DNA of 64,000 nt from Chryseobacterium gleum. GTDB taxonomy: Bacteria > Bacteroidota > Bacteroidia > Flavobacteriales_D > Crocinitomicaceae. The notes below the pieces were generated by a model. The model ran no database searches and had not been told where the DNA came from. It worked only from the letters and a program-made list of their open reading frames with translations. The stretch lies in NCBI GenBank assembly GCA_945888625.1, contig CAMDAH010000012.1:1-64000 (forward strand). Reading direction: 5' to 3'. The position numbers were made by a program, and so were the translations under genes. Of the stretch, positions 17,397 through 26,631 are shown piece after piece (within the stretch, counting starts at the first letter, position 1; every line of letters starts with the position of its first letter).

Positions 17397-18712
17397 AAAT
17401 AGCGGTAATTGGAACTGGGTATGTTGGACTGGTAACAGGGACTTGTTTCGCTGAAACAGGGAATATTGTTACTTGCATAGACATTGATGCTACAAAAATT
17501 GAACGCTTAAATAATGGTGAAGTAACGATTTACGAACCACAACTCGATACATTTTTTCAGCGAAACCTACTCGCAAAACGACTTTTTTTTACTACCTCCT
17601 TAGCCGAAGGGATAAAAGATGCCGAAGTTGTTTTCCTAGCCTTACCTACCCCACCTGGAGAAGATGGTTCAGCCGATCTTTCATACATTTTAAAATCAGC
17701 TGAAGAAGTAGCTAAATTAATACAAAACTATACCGTAATTGTTGATAAAAGTACCGTTCCTGTTGGTACTGCAGATCAAGTAGGCAATATAATTTCGAAA
17801 AATACTTCCTGTCCTTTTAGCATAGTTTCTAACCCTGAATTTTTGCGTGAAGGTTTTGCAATTAGTGATTTCATGAAACCAGACCGGGTAATTATTGGGA
17901 CCAATGATGAAGCCGCAAGAAAAATAATGGAAAATCTATATAAACCGTTTGTTCGGCAAGGCAATCCAATTTATTTTATGGATGCAAGATCCGCTGAATT
18001 AACAAAATATGCGGCAAATGCTTTTTTGGCCACCAAAATTACCTTCATGAATGAAATAGCTAATTATTGTGAAATAGTTGGCGCAAATGTAGACCAAGTT
18101 AGAATCGGTATTGGTTCAGACGAGCGAATTGGCAAACGCTTTTTATTCCCTGGAATTGGCTATGGTGGCTCTTGTTTTCCGAAAGATGTACAAGCATTAG
18201 TTAAAGCGGGAAAAGACCATCAATTTGACTTTAGCATTTTAAATGCTGTTGAGCAACGAAATAACGAACAAAAAACAGTTCTTTTCCCTAAAATCAGCAC
18301 CTACTTTAATGCAAATTTAAAGGGTAAAAATATTGCGGTTTGGGGCTTGGCATTTAAGCCCGATACGGATGATATTCGCGAAGCTCCCGCTTTATATTTA
18401 ATTAATAAATTAGTTGAGTCAGGGGCCGTAATCACAGCCTTTGATCCGGAGGCCATGGAAAATGTTCGTGCACAAATAGGCGATAAGATCCAGTATACCG
18501 AAAATGAATACGATGCCTTAAAAGAAGCCGATGCTTTGATAATCTGTACCGAATGGAGCATCTTTAGAAATCCAGATTTTAGTAGAATTAAAGCAGAAAT
18601 GAAGGGAAATGCACTATTTGACGGCAGAAACTTATTCGACCTAGAAGATATGGAATCAAAAGGATTTTGCTATTTTAGCATTGGTCGAAAAGCCATAATC
18701 TCAAAACAATGA
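17393..18712 (+). CDS. ugd: UDP-glucose 6-dehydrogenase
   Basis: Oxidises UDP-glucose to UDP-glucuronate with two NAD+. The 439 residues start with the Rossmann motif [23 protein letters not shown] and the catalytic cysteine motif [13 protein letters not shown] follow, and the C-terminal domain has [16 protein letters not shown]. Length is normal. Its start overlaps the wbpE stop (ATGA) and its stop overlaps the start of the next gene in the same way, so the three are translationally coupled. The product is the substrate of the following UDP-glucuronate decarboxylase. Confidence 0.95.
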   Translation: MKIAVIGTGYVGLVTGTCFAETGNIVTCIDIDATKIERLNNGEVTIYEPQLDTFFQRNLLAKRLFFTTSLAEGIKDAEVVFLALPTPPGEDGSADLSYILKSAEEVAKLIQNYTVIVDKSTVPVGTADQVGNIISKNTSCPFSIVSNPEFLREGFAISDFMKPDRVIIGTNDEAARKIMENLYKPFVRQGNPIYFMDARSAELTKYAANAFLATKITFMNEIANYCEIVGANVDQVRIGIGSDERIGKRFLFPGIGYGGSCFPKDVQALVKAGKDHQFDFSILNAVEQRNNEQKTVLFPKISTYFNANLKGKNIAVWGLAFKPDTDDIREAPALYLINKLVESGAVITAFDPEAMENVRAQIGDKIQYTENEYDALKEADALIICTEWSIFRNPDFSRIKAEMKGNALFDGRNLFDLEDMESKGFCYFSIGRKAIISKQ

Positions 18713-19695
18713 AAAGAATACTCATTACAGGAGCGGCAGGTTTTTTAGGCTCCCATCTTTGCGATCGGTTTATTAAAGACGGGTATCATGTGATTGGCAT
18801 GGACAACCTCATCACTGGAAATTTGAAAAACATTGAGCACCTTTTTAAACTAGAACACTTTGAGTTTTACCACCACGACATTTCTAAATTTATCCATGTT
18901 TCAGGAAAACTAGACTTTATTCTTCACTTTGCTTCACCTGCAAGCCCTATTGATTACCTTAAAATTCCAATTCAAACCTTAAAAGTTGGCTCTTTAGGCG
19001 TTCATAATTGCCTTGGTTTAGCAAAAACAAAAGCAGCACGTATTCTTATCGCATCTACTTCTGAAGTGTATGGAGACCCTGAGGTGCATCCGCAGCACGA
19101 AGATTATTGGGGCAATGTAAATCCTGTTGGACCCAGAGGAGTATACGATGAAGCCAAACGATTTCAAGAAGCCATCACCATGGCATATCATAATTTTCAC
19201 GGCTTGGAAACAAGAATTGCCAGGATATTTAATACCTACGGCCCGAGAATGCGCCTAAACGATGGCCGAGTACTCCCAGCATTTATTGGTCAAGCACTTC
19301 GTGGAGAAGATTTAACTGTATTTGGAGATGGTTCACAAACCCGTTCCTTTTGCTATGTTGACGATCTAGTGGAAGGTATCGTACGTTTATTACACAGCGA
19401 TTGTTCTGATCCAGTTAACCTTGGAAACCCAGCGGAAATTACCATTGATCAGTTCGCAAAAGAAATCATTGAGCTAACCAATACAACGCAAAAGGTAGTT
19501 TATAGTTCATTGCCCGTTGATGATCCGAAACAACGCAGACCCGATATTACTAAAGCAACTTCACTACTGAATTGGAATCCTGCCATTGATCGTAAAGAGG
19601 GCCTAAATAGGACTTACTCCTATTTTTTAAGCTTGTCGAAAGAAGAATTAATGGCAACAGAACATAATAATTTTGATAAATACATCATCTCTTAA
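18709..19695 (+). CDS. UDP-glucuronate decarboxylase (UDP-xylose synthase)
   Basis: An extended-SDR enzyme that turns UDP-glucuronate into UDP-xylose. The 328 residues have GAAGFLGSH for NAD binding, the catalytic YxxxK as YDEAK, and the UXS-typical [25 protein letters not shown] context, plus [18 protein letters not shown]. It uses the product of ugd, whose stop codon it overlaps (ATGA). A broader SDR epimerase role cannot be excluded, but the HPQ...YWGNVNP block is specific to this family. The next gene overlaps it by one base (TAATG). Confidence 0.9.
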   Translation: MKRILITGAAGFLGSHLCDRFIKDGYHVIGMDNLITGNLKNIEHLFKLEHFEFYHHDISKFIHVSGKLDFILHFASPASPIDYLKIPIQTLKVGSLGVHNCLGLAKTKAARILIASTSEVYGDPEVHPQHEDYWGNVNPVGPRGVYDEAKRFQEAITMAYHNFHGLETRIARIFNTYGPRMRLNDGRVLPAFIGQALRGEDLTVFGDGSQTRSFCYVDDLVEGIVRLLHSDCSDPVNLGNPAEITIDQFAKEIIELTNTTQKVVYSSLPVDDPKQRRPDITKATSLLNWNPAIDRKEGLNRTYSYFLSLSKEELMATEHNNFDKYIIS

Positions 19696-20270
19696 TGGAA
19701 CGCTATTTTTCACATGAAACAGCCATCATAGATGCGAATTCCTCCATCGGGGAAGGAACAAAAATTTGGCATTTTTCTCATATTATGGCAAACTGTATAA
19801 TTGGTAAAGGATGTAATATTGGTCAAAATGTGGTGGTCTCGCCTGATGTGGCACTTGGCGATAATGTGAAAGTTCAAAACAACGTGTCTATATATTCCGG
19901 TGTAATCTGTGAAGACGATGTTTTTCTTGGGCCTTCCATGGTATTTACCAATGTGATAAATCCCAGAAGCCATGTTGTACGCAGAGGACAATATGCCAAA
20001 ACAATTGTGAGAAAGGGGGCAAGTATTGGCGCAAACGCAACCATTGTTTGCGGACACGAGATTGGCGAATATGCCTTTATCGGAGCAGGCGCTGTTGTTA
20101 CAAAGGAAGTGCTTCCCTATGCCTTAGTGCTTGGTAATCCAGCCCGACAAGTTGGTTGGATGAGTAAATTTGGACATAAATTAGTTTTTGATGAAAATGG
20201 ATTGGCTAACTGTCCCGAAAGTGGTGAAAAATATCAGCTAAATGAAAACAAACTTTCAATTATTGTATAA
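19695..20270 (+). CDS. wbpD: WbpD-type hexapeptide N-acetyltransferase
   Basis: A 191-residue left-handed beta-helix acetyltransferase, expected to acetylate the 3-amino group of UDP-GlcNAc3NA using acetyl-CoA. Hexapeptide-type turns run through IDANSSIGEGTKIWHFSHI, IIGKGCNIGQNVVV, LGDNVKVQNNVSIY and IGANATIVCGHEIGEYAFIGAGAVV, then NPARQVGWM. Length equals that of WbpD/WlbB. It is coupled to both neighbours by single-base overlaps (TAATG). Confidence 0.88.
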   Translation: MERYFSHETAIIDANSSIGEGTKIWHFSHIMANCIIGKGCNIGQNVVVSPDVALGDNVKVQNNVSIYSGVICEDDVFLGPSMVFTNVINPRSHVVRRGQYAKTIVRKGASIGANATIVCGHEIGEYAFIGAGAVVTKEVLPYALVLGNPARQVGWMSKFGHKLVFDENGLANCPESGEKYQLNENKLSIIV

Positions 20271-21313
20271 TGTCAGAAGAAAATAAAATTCGTTTTGCTG
20301 TAGTTGGAGCAGGACATATAGGTAAAAGGCACGCCGAAATGATTTGTCGAGAAGCCGAAGCCGAATTAGTGGCATTGGTTGACTGCAGAACTGTCGCAGA
20401 TTGTGATGCCGAAAAATTTGCCGTCCCGTTCTTTACCTCTATAGAAGAATTGCTAGCGGCAGATTTAGCTATTGATGTTGTCAATATATGCACACCGAAT
20501 GGCCTCCACGCTTCGCAAGCAATAGCTGCCCTCCATGCAAATAAGCACGTTGTATGCGAAAAACCGATGGGCCTCAGCAAAGAAAGTTGCGAAAAAGTAT
20601 TGTTTCAAGCCCTGCAAGTATCAAAACATGTCTTTTGTGTGATGCAAAATCGGTATTCTCCACCATCTGAATGGATTAAATCGATCATTGAAGAAGGCAA
20701 ATTAGGAGAGATATTTATGGTGCAATTGAATTGTTTTTGGAATAGAGACGAACGCTATTACAAAGCAGGTGGCTGGAAAGGTACTGAGGAAATGGATGGA
20801 GGAACGTTGTTTACCCAATTCTCACACTTTATTGATATTATGTACTGGCTTTTTGGAGATGTTGAGAATATTCAAGGGAAATTTGCCGATTTTACACACA
20901 AGGGCTTAACCGATTTTGAAGATTCTGGATTCGTTAGTTTCAACTTTACTAGCGGAGGAATGGGCTGTATCAATTATTCAACGGCCGTTGCCAATCAAAA
21001 TTTAGAGTCTTCCATGACCATCATTGGTGAAAAAGGAAGCGTTAAAATTGGTGGACAATACATGAATGAGGTAGAGGTTTGTTCAATTGAAGGTTATGCC
21101 ATGCCCGAATTAAAAGAGTCGAATCCCGCCAATGATTATGGCCCTTATAAAGGTTCTGCAGCCAACCATAACTATGTAATTTCAAATGTTATTGATACGC
21201 TAAAAGGGCGAACTTCAGCCACTACAAATGCACTAGAAGGCATGAAAGTGGTTGATATTATTGAACGTATTTACAAGGTAAGAAATGAAGCTATTCAATT
21301 GAATCGATCGTAA
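20270..21313 (+). CDS. wbpB: WbpB-type Gfo/Idh/MocA oxidoreductase
   Basis: A 347-residue NAD(P)-dependent oxidoreductase, expected to oxidise C3 of UDP-2-acetamido-glucuronate before transamination by WbpE. The N-terminal Rossmann fold begins IRFAVVGAGHIGKRHAEMI; the family's EKPMGLSKE motif follows, and the C-terminal alpha/beta domain has NRYSPPSEWIK, WNRDERYYKAGGWKGTEEMDGGTLFTQFSHFIDIM-type residues (Lys, Asp and His at family positions). It starts at the last base of the wbpD stop and ends 2 nt before the dehydrogenase gene. Confidence 0.88.
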   Translation: MSEENKIRFAVVGAGHIGKRHAEMICREAEAELVALVDCRTVADCDAEKFAVPFFTSIEELLAADLAIDVVNICTPNGLHASQAIAALHANKHVVCEKPMGLSKESCEKVLFQALQVSKHVFCVMQNRYSPPSEWIKSIIEEGKLGEIFMVQLNCFWNRDERYYKAGGWKGTEEMDGGTLFTQFSHFIDIMYWLFGDVENIQGKFADFTHKGLTDFEDSGFVSFNFTSGGMGCINYSTAVANQNLESSMTIIGEKGSVKIGGQYMNEVEVCSIEGYAMPELKESNPANDYGPYKGSAANHNYVISNVIDTLKGRTSATTNALEGMKVVDIIERIYKVRNEAIQLNRS

Positions 21314-21315
21314 AA

Positions 21316-22620
21316 ATGGAAAAGAAAATCTATCAAAAACTTATAGACCGTGAAACAAGTCTCGCAGTTATAGGATTAGGTTATGTTGGTTTACCAATTG
21401 CCTTAGAATTTGCTAAAAAGATAAACGTGATTGGCTTTGATATTAGTCAAGAGCGCATCGATTTAATGAAAAATAAAATCGATCCAAGCAACGAATTAAA
21501 GTCGGTAGATTTTGAAAATTGTTCGATTGATTTTACGGCTAATTTGGAGGAACTTCGTGCTGCTACTTTTTATATTATTGCTGTTCCCACACCAATTGAC
21601 GATGCGAATTTACCCGATTTACGCCCGCTACTCGCCGCTACAAAAACCATCGCTAAAGTTTTAAAAAAAGGAGATTACGTGGTGTATGAATCAACTGTTT
21701 ATCCTGGCTGTACTGAGGAGGACTGTATCCCACTTATAGAAAAGAAAAGCGGCTTAGTGTTTAAAGAAGATTTTAAGATAGGTTATTCCCCTGAAAGAAT
21801 TAATCCGGGAGATAAGGTACACACCCTGCAAAATGTGGTGAAGGTTGTTTCAGGATGTTGCGATGAGTCTCTTCAAGAAATTGCACTCACCTATCAACTA
21901 GTTGTAGAAGCAGGCGTGCATCGTGCGCCATCAATAAAGGTGGCTGAAGCGGCAAAAATTATCGAAAATACCCAACGTGATGTAAACATTGCTTTGATAA
22001 ATGAATTATCAATCATTTTTAATAAGCTTAAGATTAACACTTATGATGTGCTAGAAGCAGCCGGTACCAAATGGAATTTTTTGAATTTCACTCCTGGTTT
22101 GGTGGGTGGCCATTGTATTGGAGTTGATCCCTACTATCTGACACATAAAGCGCAACAAGCCGGTTATCACTCACGTGTAATTACTAGTGGCCGATATGTC
22201 AATGACTCCATGGGGTTTTATATCGCAAAACAGACTGTAAAAAAAGTAATTGCACAGGGAAAACACATTCAAGAAGCGAGAGCCCTCATCATGGGCGCTA
22301 CGTTTAAGGAGGATGTAAGCGATATTCGGAATACGAAGGTTATTGATATCGTAACTGAATTAAAATCCTACCAAATGGCTGTAGATATTGTAGATCCCCA
22401 TGCAAGCTCTGAGGAAATGGAAAAAGAATACGGCGTTACACTCATTCAGCAACCTTCTAATAACTATGATGCTATTATCGTTGCCGTTAATCATCACGCC
22501 TATTTAGATTTAACAGAAACCTATTTTAAAAGTTTATTCAAAGAAGGTAAAGGTATTTTTATCGATGTCAAAGGAATATATAAATCAAAAATTAAGGACC
22601 TAGAATATTGGAGTTTGTAA
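21316..22620 (+). CDS. wbpA: UDP-N-acetylglucosamine 6-dehydrogenase (WbpA/TviB type)
   Basis: Oxidises UDP-GlcNAc to UDP-GlcNAcA, the entry step of the Wbp route. The 434 residues contain LAVIGLGYVGLPIALEFAKK, AVPTPIDDANLPDL, ESTVYPGCTEE, YSPERINPGDK and GGHCIGVDPYYLTHKAQ with the catalytic Cys, then MGATFKEDVSDIRNTKV. This is the TviB/WbpA branch, clearly different from the Ugd branch upstream. UDP-GalNAc specificity is possible; the co-located wbpB, wbpD and wbpE favour UDP-GlcNAc. Gaps are 2 nt upstream and 3 nt downstream. Confidence 0.9.
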   Translation: MEKKIYQKLIDRETSLAVIGLGYVGLPIALEFAKKINVIGFDISQERIDLMKNKIDPSNELKSVDFENCSIDFTANLEELRAATFYIIAVPTPIDDANLPDLRPLLAATKTIAKVLKKGDYVVYESTVYPGCTEEDCIPLIEKKSGLVFKEDFKIGYSPERINPGDKVHTLQNVVKVVSGCCDESLQEIALTYQLVVEAGVHRAPSIKVAEAAKIIENTQRDVNIALINELSIIFNKLKINTYDVLEAAGTKWNFLNFTPGLVGGHCIGVDPYYLTHKAQQAGYHSRVITSGRYVNDSMGFYIAKQTVKKVIAQGKHIQEARALIMGATFKEDVSDIRNTKVIDIVTELKSYQMAVDIVDPHASSEEMEKEYGVTLIQQPSNNYDAIIVAVNHHAYLDLTETYFKSLFKEGKGIFIDVKGIYKSKIKDLEYWSL

Positions 22621-22623
22621 AAA

Positions 22624-23685
22624 ATGATACAGTATAAAAAACACATAATGTTAACTGGTGGGGCAGGATTTATTGGATCCCATGTTGTAAGACGTTTTGT
22701 GACGAATTATCCCGATTATCGAATCATTAATGTAGATAAACTCACGTATGCTGGAAATTTAGAAAACCTCATTGATATAGAACACAAAGACAACTATGTG
22801 TTCGAAAAAGCGGATGTCGTTGATAAAAAAGCATTGGATGAATTGTTTCTAAAATATAAAATTACTGATGTCATTCACCTTGCTGCAGAATCACACGTAG
22901 ATCGTTCTATTGAGGGACCGATGGAATTTGTGTTAACCAATGTGGTTGGAACGGTCACCCTTCTCGAAGCCGCTAAAGCCGCTTGGACTGATAAAAACGA
23001 CCACGTTTTTTACCATGTTTCAACGGATGAAGTTTTTGGGAGTTTGGAAAGCGAAGGTTTTTTTACCGAAAATACACCCTACGATCCACGGAGCCCCTAC
23101 TCTGCCTCCAAAGCATCATCTGATCATTTTGTTCACGCTTATTTTCATACCTTTCAGCTTCCTGTAAAGATGTCAAATTGCTCCAATAATTATGGCAGTC
23201 ATCATTTTCCTGAAAAATTAATTCCCCTAATGATTAATAACATTCTTAATGAAAAACCCTTGCCGATTTATGGTAATGGCCTAAATATTAGGGATTGGCT
23301 TTGGGTAGAAGATCACGCAAGTGCTATTGATGCTGTTTTTCATAAAGGTAAAATTGGCGAGTCGTATAATATTGGAGGATTAAATGAATGGTCCAACATC
23401 GATTTAGTGATGTTTTTATGCCAACTCATGGATCAAAAATTGGGAAGAGCAGAAGGCAGTTCTGCCAAATTAATCACGTACATCAAAGACAGAGCAGGTC
23501 ACGATCAGCGCTACGCGATTGATGCAAGTAAAGTAAGTAACGAATTAGGTTGGACACCTTCCATAAACTTTGAAGATGGCTTATCAAAAACCATCGACTG
23601 GTATTTAGCAAATAAAGAATGGATCGACAAAGTGACTAGCGGAAGCTACCAAAATTATTACGACCAACAATACAATAATCGTTAA
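22624..23685 (+). CDS. rfbB: dTDP-glucose 4,6-dehydratase
   Basis: Converts dTDP-glucose to dTDP-4-keto-6-deoxyglucose for rhamnose, fucosamine or similar deoxy sugars. The 353 residues show LTGGAGFIGSHVVRRF, HLAAESHVDRSI, STDEVFG, YSASKASSDHFVHAY with the catalytic Tyr-Lys, SNCSNNYGSHHFPEKLIPLMI and the DRAGHDQRYAIDA segment. The partners rfbA, rfbC and rfbD are not in this window. It is 3 nt after wbpA and 5 nt before cpsB, in the same operon. Confidence 0.94.
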   Translation: MIQYKKHIMLTGGAGFIGSHVVRRFVTNYPDYRIINVDKLTYAGNLENLIDIEHKDNYVFEKADVVDKKALDELFLKYKITDVIHLAAESHVDRSIEGPMEFVLTNVVGTVTLLEAAKAAWTDKNDHVFYHVSTDEVFGSLESEGFFTENTPYDPRSPYSASKASSDHFVHAYFHTFQLPVKMSNCSNNYGSHHFPEKLIPLMINNILNEKPLPIYGNGLNIRDWLWVEDHASAIDAVFHKGKIGESYNIGGLNEWSNIDLVMFLCQLMDQKLGRAEGSSAKLITYIKDRAGHDQRYAIDASKVSNELGWTPSINFEDGLSKTIDWYLANKEWIDKVTSGSYQNYYDQQYNNR

Positions 23686-23690
23686 TTAAT

Positions 23691-24434
23691 ATGGGATTAT
23701 TTGGATTTTTCAAACAGCAAACAAGTAATAAAAAAGCCCTAGACATATCAAAAATAAAAGTAGATATGCATAGCCATTTGATCCCGGGAATTGATGATGG
23801 GGCAAAAAGCATGGACGAGACAATTGCGCTCCTTACAAAATTTGAATCCCTCGGCTATTCGAAAATAATTACCACCCCACACATTAAAAATCCATCCTAT
23901 CCAAATACAAGTGCTATTATTTTAAGTGGATTAGATGAGGTGCGAAAAGAAATGGAAGCAGTGGGCATTACCCTAACACTAGAAGCCGCAGCGGAGTATT
24001 TTTTTGATGAATCCTTTCTAGAAAAAGTTAAAAATCGCGATGTACTCACCTTTGGCGATAACTACGTTTTATTTGAATTCTCATTTTATCATGCTCCAAG
24101 TTTTGAAGAAGTACTGTTTGATGAATTAATAAAAGCAGGCTATAAACCTGTTATTGCTCATTTTGAGCGCTACTTATACTATTTAGGGTCCATTGAAAAA
24201 GCCGTTGAATGGCGAAAAAGAGGCGTGAACATTCAAATTAATCTCCTTTCTCTCACTGGGCATTATGGTATGGAAATAAAGAAACAGGCTGAAATGCTCA
24301 TTGATGCCTGTGAGTTTGATTTTGTTGGTTCGGATTGTCACCGCATGGAGCATCTTACGCTACTTGAAGAATCACTAACCCTTCCTCAACTTGAAAAGAT
24401 GAACAACTATTTACTTAAAAATAAATTCTTGTGA
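23691..24434 (+). CDS. cpsB: CpsB/YwqE-type tyrosine phosphatase (PHP fold)
   Basis: A 247-residue metal-dependent phosphatase that in other bacteria dephosphorylates the BY-kinase (Wzc/CpsD) controlling polysaccharide chain length. Metal ligands are visible in KVDMHSHLIPGIDDGAKSMDE, TTPHI, the Glu of EAAAEYFFDE, VIAHFERY and GSDCHRMEHL. No BY-kinase gene is present in the window, so the partner must lie elsewhere. Its presence marks this as a capsule, exopolysaccharide or O-antigen locus. It overlaps the next gene by 4 bp (GTGA). Confidence 0.9.
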   Translation: MGLFGFFKQQTSNKKALDISKIKVDMHSHLIPGIDDGAKSMDETIALLTKFESLGYSKIITTPHIKNPSYPNTSAIILSGLDEVRKEMEAVGITLTLEAAAEYFFDESFLEKVKNRDVLTFGDNYVLFEFSFYHAPSFEEVLFDELIKAGYKPVIAHFERYLYYLGSIEKAVEWRKRGVNIQINLLSLTGHYGMEIKKQAEMLIDACEFDFVGSDCHRMEHLTLLEESLTLPQLEKMNNYLLKNKFL

Positions 24435-24904
24435 AGCTCCACCTGCTGCGCCACGCCAAAACGAAAGTACTATCCATCAGCGGTAAAGACATTGATCGAG
24501 AATTAGCCGAAAAAGGACTGCGACAAGCGATTGAAATGAAAGCGTTTCTTTCGAAAACCGATTGGAAAAAAACCTTGCTCTTGTGTTCAGACGCAACCCG
24601 CACCAAACAAACACTCGAAAATGTAGCACTGGAAGGGCAATTTAATGCAATCGAATATTCAATTGAATTATACCTTGCAGAGGCAATGCATCTAAAAACT
24701 CTCATAGCGGACCAAGAGAATTATGATTTATTTATTATTGGTCATAACAATGGCTTGTCAGAATTAGCAGAAGAACTGTGCGGCAATTACATCTGCCTGA
24801 AAACCTGTGAATACATCGAAATTGAATGTGCTGGAAACGATTGGTCGGATATTTTTATCCAAAAAGGAAGGGTTACAGCACAGTTTCATCCAAAGGTGGA
24901 TTAA
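24431..24904 (+). CDS. SixA-like histidine phosphatase
   Basis: A 157-residue histidine phosphatase superfamily protein. The catalytic motif LRHAKT contains the nucleophilic His at position 8; LSISGKDIDRELAEKGLRQA and the second His in FIIGHNNGLSELAEEL follow. SixA in E. coli removes phosphate from phosphohistidine in signalling proteins; the substrate here is unknown. The start is GTG, overlapping the cpsB stop as GTGA, so it is translationally coupled to the sugar operon. Its 3' end overlaps the convergent rhomboid gene by 32 bp. Confidence 0.87.
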   Translation: MKLHLLRHAKTKVLSISGKDIDRELAEKGLRQAIEMKAFLSKTDWKKTLLLCSDATRTKQTLENVALEGQFNAIEYSIELYLAEAMHLKTLIADQENYDLFIIGHNNGLSELAEELCGNYICLKTCEYIEIECAGNDWSDIFIQKGRVTAQFHPKVD

Positions 24905-25661
24905 TCACTGGTTTTTCTTTTGCGTCTTTGTTATCTATGTAATGATAGATGATTTGTGGAGTTGATTTAATTGCTGCTTCACGCTCCTCCTCCTCACGTA
25001 ATTTTTGCTTATAGATGGCCTCTAAATCGGGGGGCTCAATGCCTAACTCTTTTTCGATTTCGTATTGAAATTTTGGACGTTGAGGGCCTTTTGATCTATA
25101 ATAGATAGCTAAAAAAAAACCGGTACTTAAGCCCATTAAATGTCCTTCCCATGAAATTCTTAAATTGGTTGGAAAAAGCCCCCAAACCATGCTACCGTAT
25201 AAAAAAACAATTAATAAGGATAAGGCTTGAAGCGGAAAATATTTTCGAATTATTCCAGACATAAATAGAAAACCAGCTAAAGCGTAAATTACAGCACTCA
25301 TTCCAATGTGATAAACACCCCGGTCCTCCGCAAAAGCCCACAATAACAATCCACTCATAATCCATGAAAGGACAAAAATCTTGAACCCAATTTTACGATA
25401 CGAATAAAATAATAAAGTGCTAAGAAAAAAAATAGCTGGCGTATTGTTTAAAATATGTTTGGAATCATCACTAGCGTGAATTAGAGGCATAAATAAAATT
25501 CCTTTTAGCCCTCTGAGTTGCTTAGGCAATACACCTAATTCATAGAAATTATAAAGAAATAAGGCATCCGCCCAGTATACTAACCACATGGCAAATACAA
25601 TAAGCAAAGCCCAGAACGCAGCACTTTTTAAACTTACCTCTTCCAATTGATTTTTTACCAT
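24873..25661 (-). CDS. Rhomboid-family intramembrane serine protease
   Basis: About 262 residues from the ATG at 25661 (a TTG at 25676 would add five). Six or more hydrophobic helices are visible. The catalytic serine is in HIGMSAVIYALAG and the catalytic histidine in WEGHLMGLSTGFFLAIYY, the Ser-His pair of rhomboids; the serine motif is GMSA rather than the more usual GxSG. A charged cytoplasmic tail (about residues 185-262) contains a helical KQKLREEEEREAAIK stretch. Rhomboids cleave substrates within the membrane; targets are unknown. It is convergent with the histidine phosphatase and divergent from the SDR gene. Confidence 0.87.
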   Translation of the reverse strand: MVKNQLEEVSLKSAAFWALLIVFAMWLVYWADALFLYNFYELGVLPKQLRGLKGILFMPLIHASDDSKHILNNTPAIFFLSTLLFYSYRKIGFKIFVLSWIMSGLLLWAFAEDRGVYHIGMSAVIYALAGFLFMSGIIRKYFPLQALSLLIVFLYGSMVWGLFPTNLRISWEGHLMGLSTGFFLAIYYRSKGPQRPKFQYEIEKELGIEPPDLEAIYKQKLREEEEREAAIKSTPQIIYHYIDNKDAKEKPVINPPLDETVL

Positions 25662-25778
25662 ACTAGAAAATATCAAATGCTGTACCTAATCGAAATCACT
25701 GACAATCTGTCCGAGATTTTAAATTTTTGACGCCAACAACCAAAGAGATAATCCGTAAAATGCTAACAAATAATAAAG

Positions 25779-25786
25779 TACCTTTG
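25779..25786 (+). promoter_or_regulatory. -7 promoter box for the SDR gene
   Basis: TACCTTTG matches TAnnTTTG and ends 25 nt before the ATG at 25812, in the region between divergent rhomboid and SDR genes. Confidence 0.5.
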
Positions 25787-25811
25787 AGAAATCAAAAATC
25801 AGGTTTTCTTT

Positions 25812-26630
25812 ATGTCAAAGTTTACTTTTGAAAACAAAGTTTTCATCATTACAGGGTCCAGTAGCGGAATCGGAAAAGCAATTGCCCTTGCATTAGCTCG
25901 TAAGGGAGCACAAGTGGTCTTAAATGGTAGAAATGAGGAACGATTACGTACCACAGAATCAGAACTTCTTGCTATTACAGCAAACATAATTTCAGTTTGT
26001 GCCGACGTTTCCACGATTTCTGGTGCACAAGAACTAATCGATAAAACAATCGAGCGCTTCCATAAGATAGACGGCTTAATAAATAATGTTGGTGTTTCCA
26101 TGCGTGGTCGAATAGCTGATTTAAACCCTGAGGTCTACAAAACCGTTTTTGAAAGTAATGTACTTGGAACCGTTTACCCAACAATTCCTGCCATTAAACA
26201 CATCAGAGAAACAAAAGGAAGTATCGTGTTTATTTCAAGCTTGGCCGCAGTGCACGGCCTGCCCTTTTTATCCGCATACAGTTCCTCCAAATTGGCCTTG
26301 AGGGCTATCGTTGAATCGCTGCGAATAGAAGAGGTAAAACATAAAGTGCACGTGGGCCTTGTACTTGTTGGGATTACGGCAATTGAGGACAATAAAGAAG
26401 CCATTAATTTTGACGGCAGTAAAATTCTTTTGGAAAAACGAGACGCTCGAAAAGTCCAAAGTACAGAGCAAGTTGCCCAAGCAGTGCTAAATAATATCTC
26501 GAAACGTAAATTTATCACGGTGCAAACAACCATCGGAAAGATAAATGCATTTCTCCACGCTCGATTTCCTCTCTTAGTGGAACGGATTTTAATTAAGAAC
26601 ATACATAAATTTGATCATTTCAATAAATAA
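25812..26630 (+). CDS. SDR-family NAD(P)-dependent oxidoreductase
   Basis: A 272-residue classical short-chain dehydrogenase. It has the cofactor motif TGSSSGIG near residues 14-21, the NNVG motif in DGLINNVGVSM, the catalytic Ser in IVFISSLAA, and YSSSK as the Tyr-Lys pair. The C-terminal 40 residues are basic and may touch membranes (INAFLHARFPLLVERILIKNIHK), as in DHRS7-like or 3-ketosphinganine reductases, so a lipid substrate is possible but not proven. The next gene starts 1 nt after its stop. Confidence 0.88.
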   Translation: MSKFTFENKVFIITGSSSGIGKAIALALARKGAQVVLNGRNEERLRTTESELLAITANIISVCADVSTISGAQELIDKTIERFHKIDGLINNVGVSMRGRIADLNPEVYKTVFESNVLGTVYPTIPAIKHIRETKGSIVFISSLAAVHGLPFLSAYSSSKLALRAIVESLRIEEVKHKVHVGLVLVGITAIEDNKEAINFDGSKILLEKRDARKVQSTEQVAQAVLNNISKRKFITVQTTIGKINAFLHARFPLLVERILIKNIHKFDHFNK

Positions 26631-26631
26631 T

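Noticed and set aside
24873-24904. 32-bp convergent overlap of the phosphatase and rhomboid genes as a sign of a frameshift
   Set aside because: Both proteins have complete motifs and sensible ends; convergent overlaps also occur at 3287-3294, 14072-14075 and 60161-60164.
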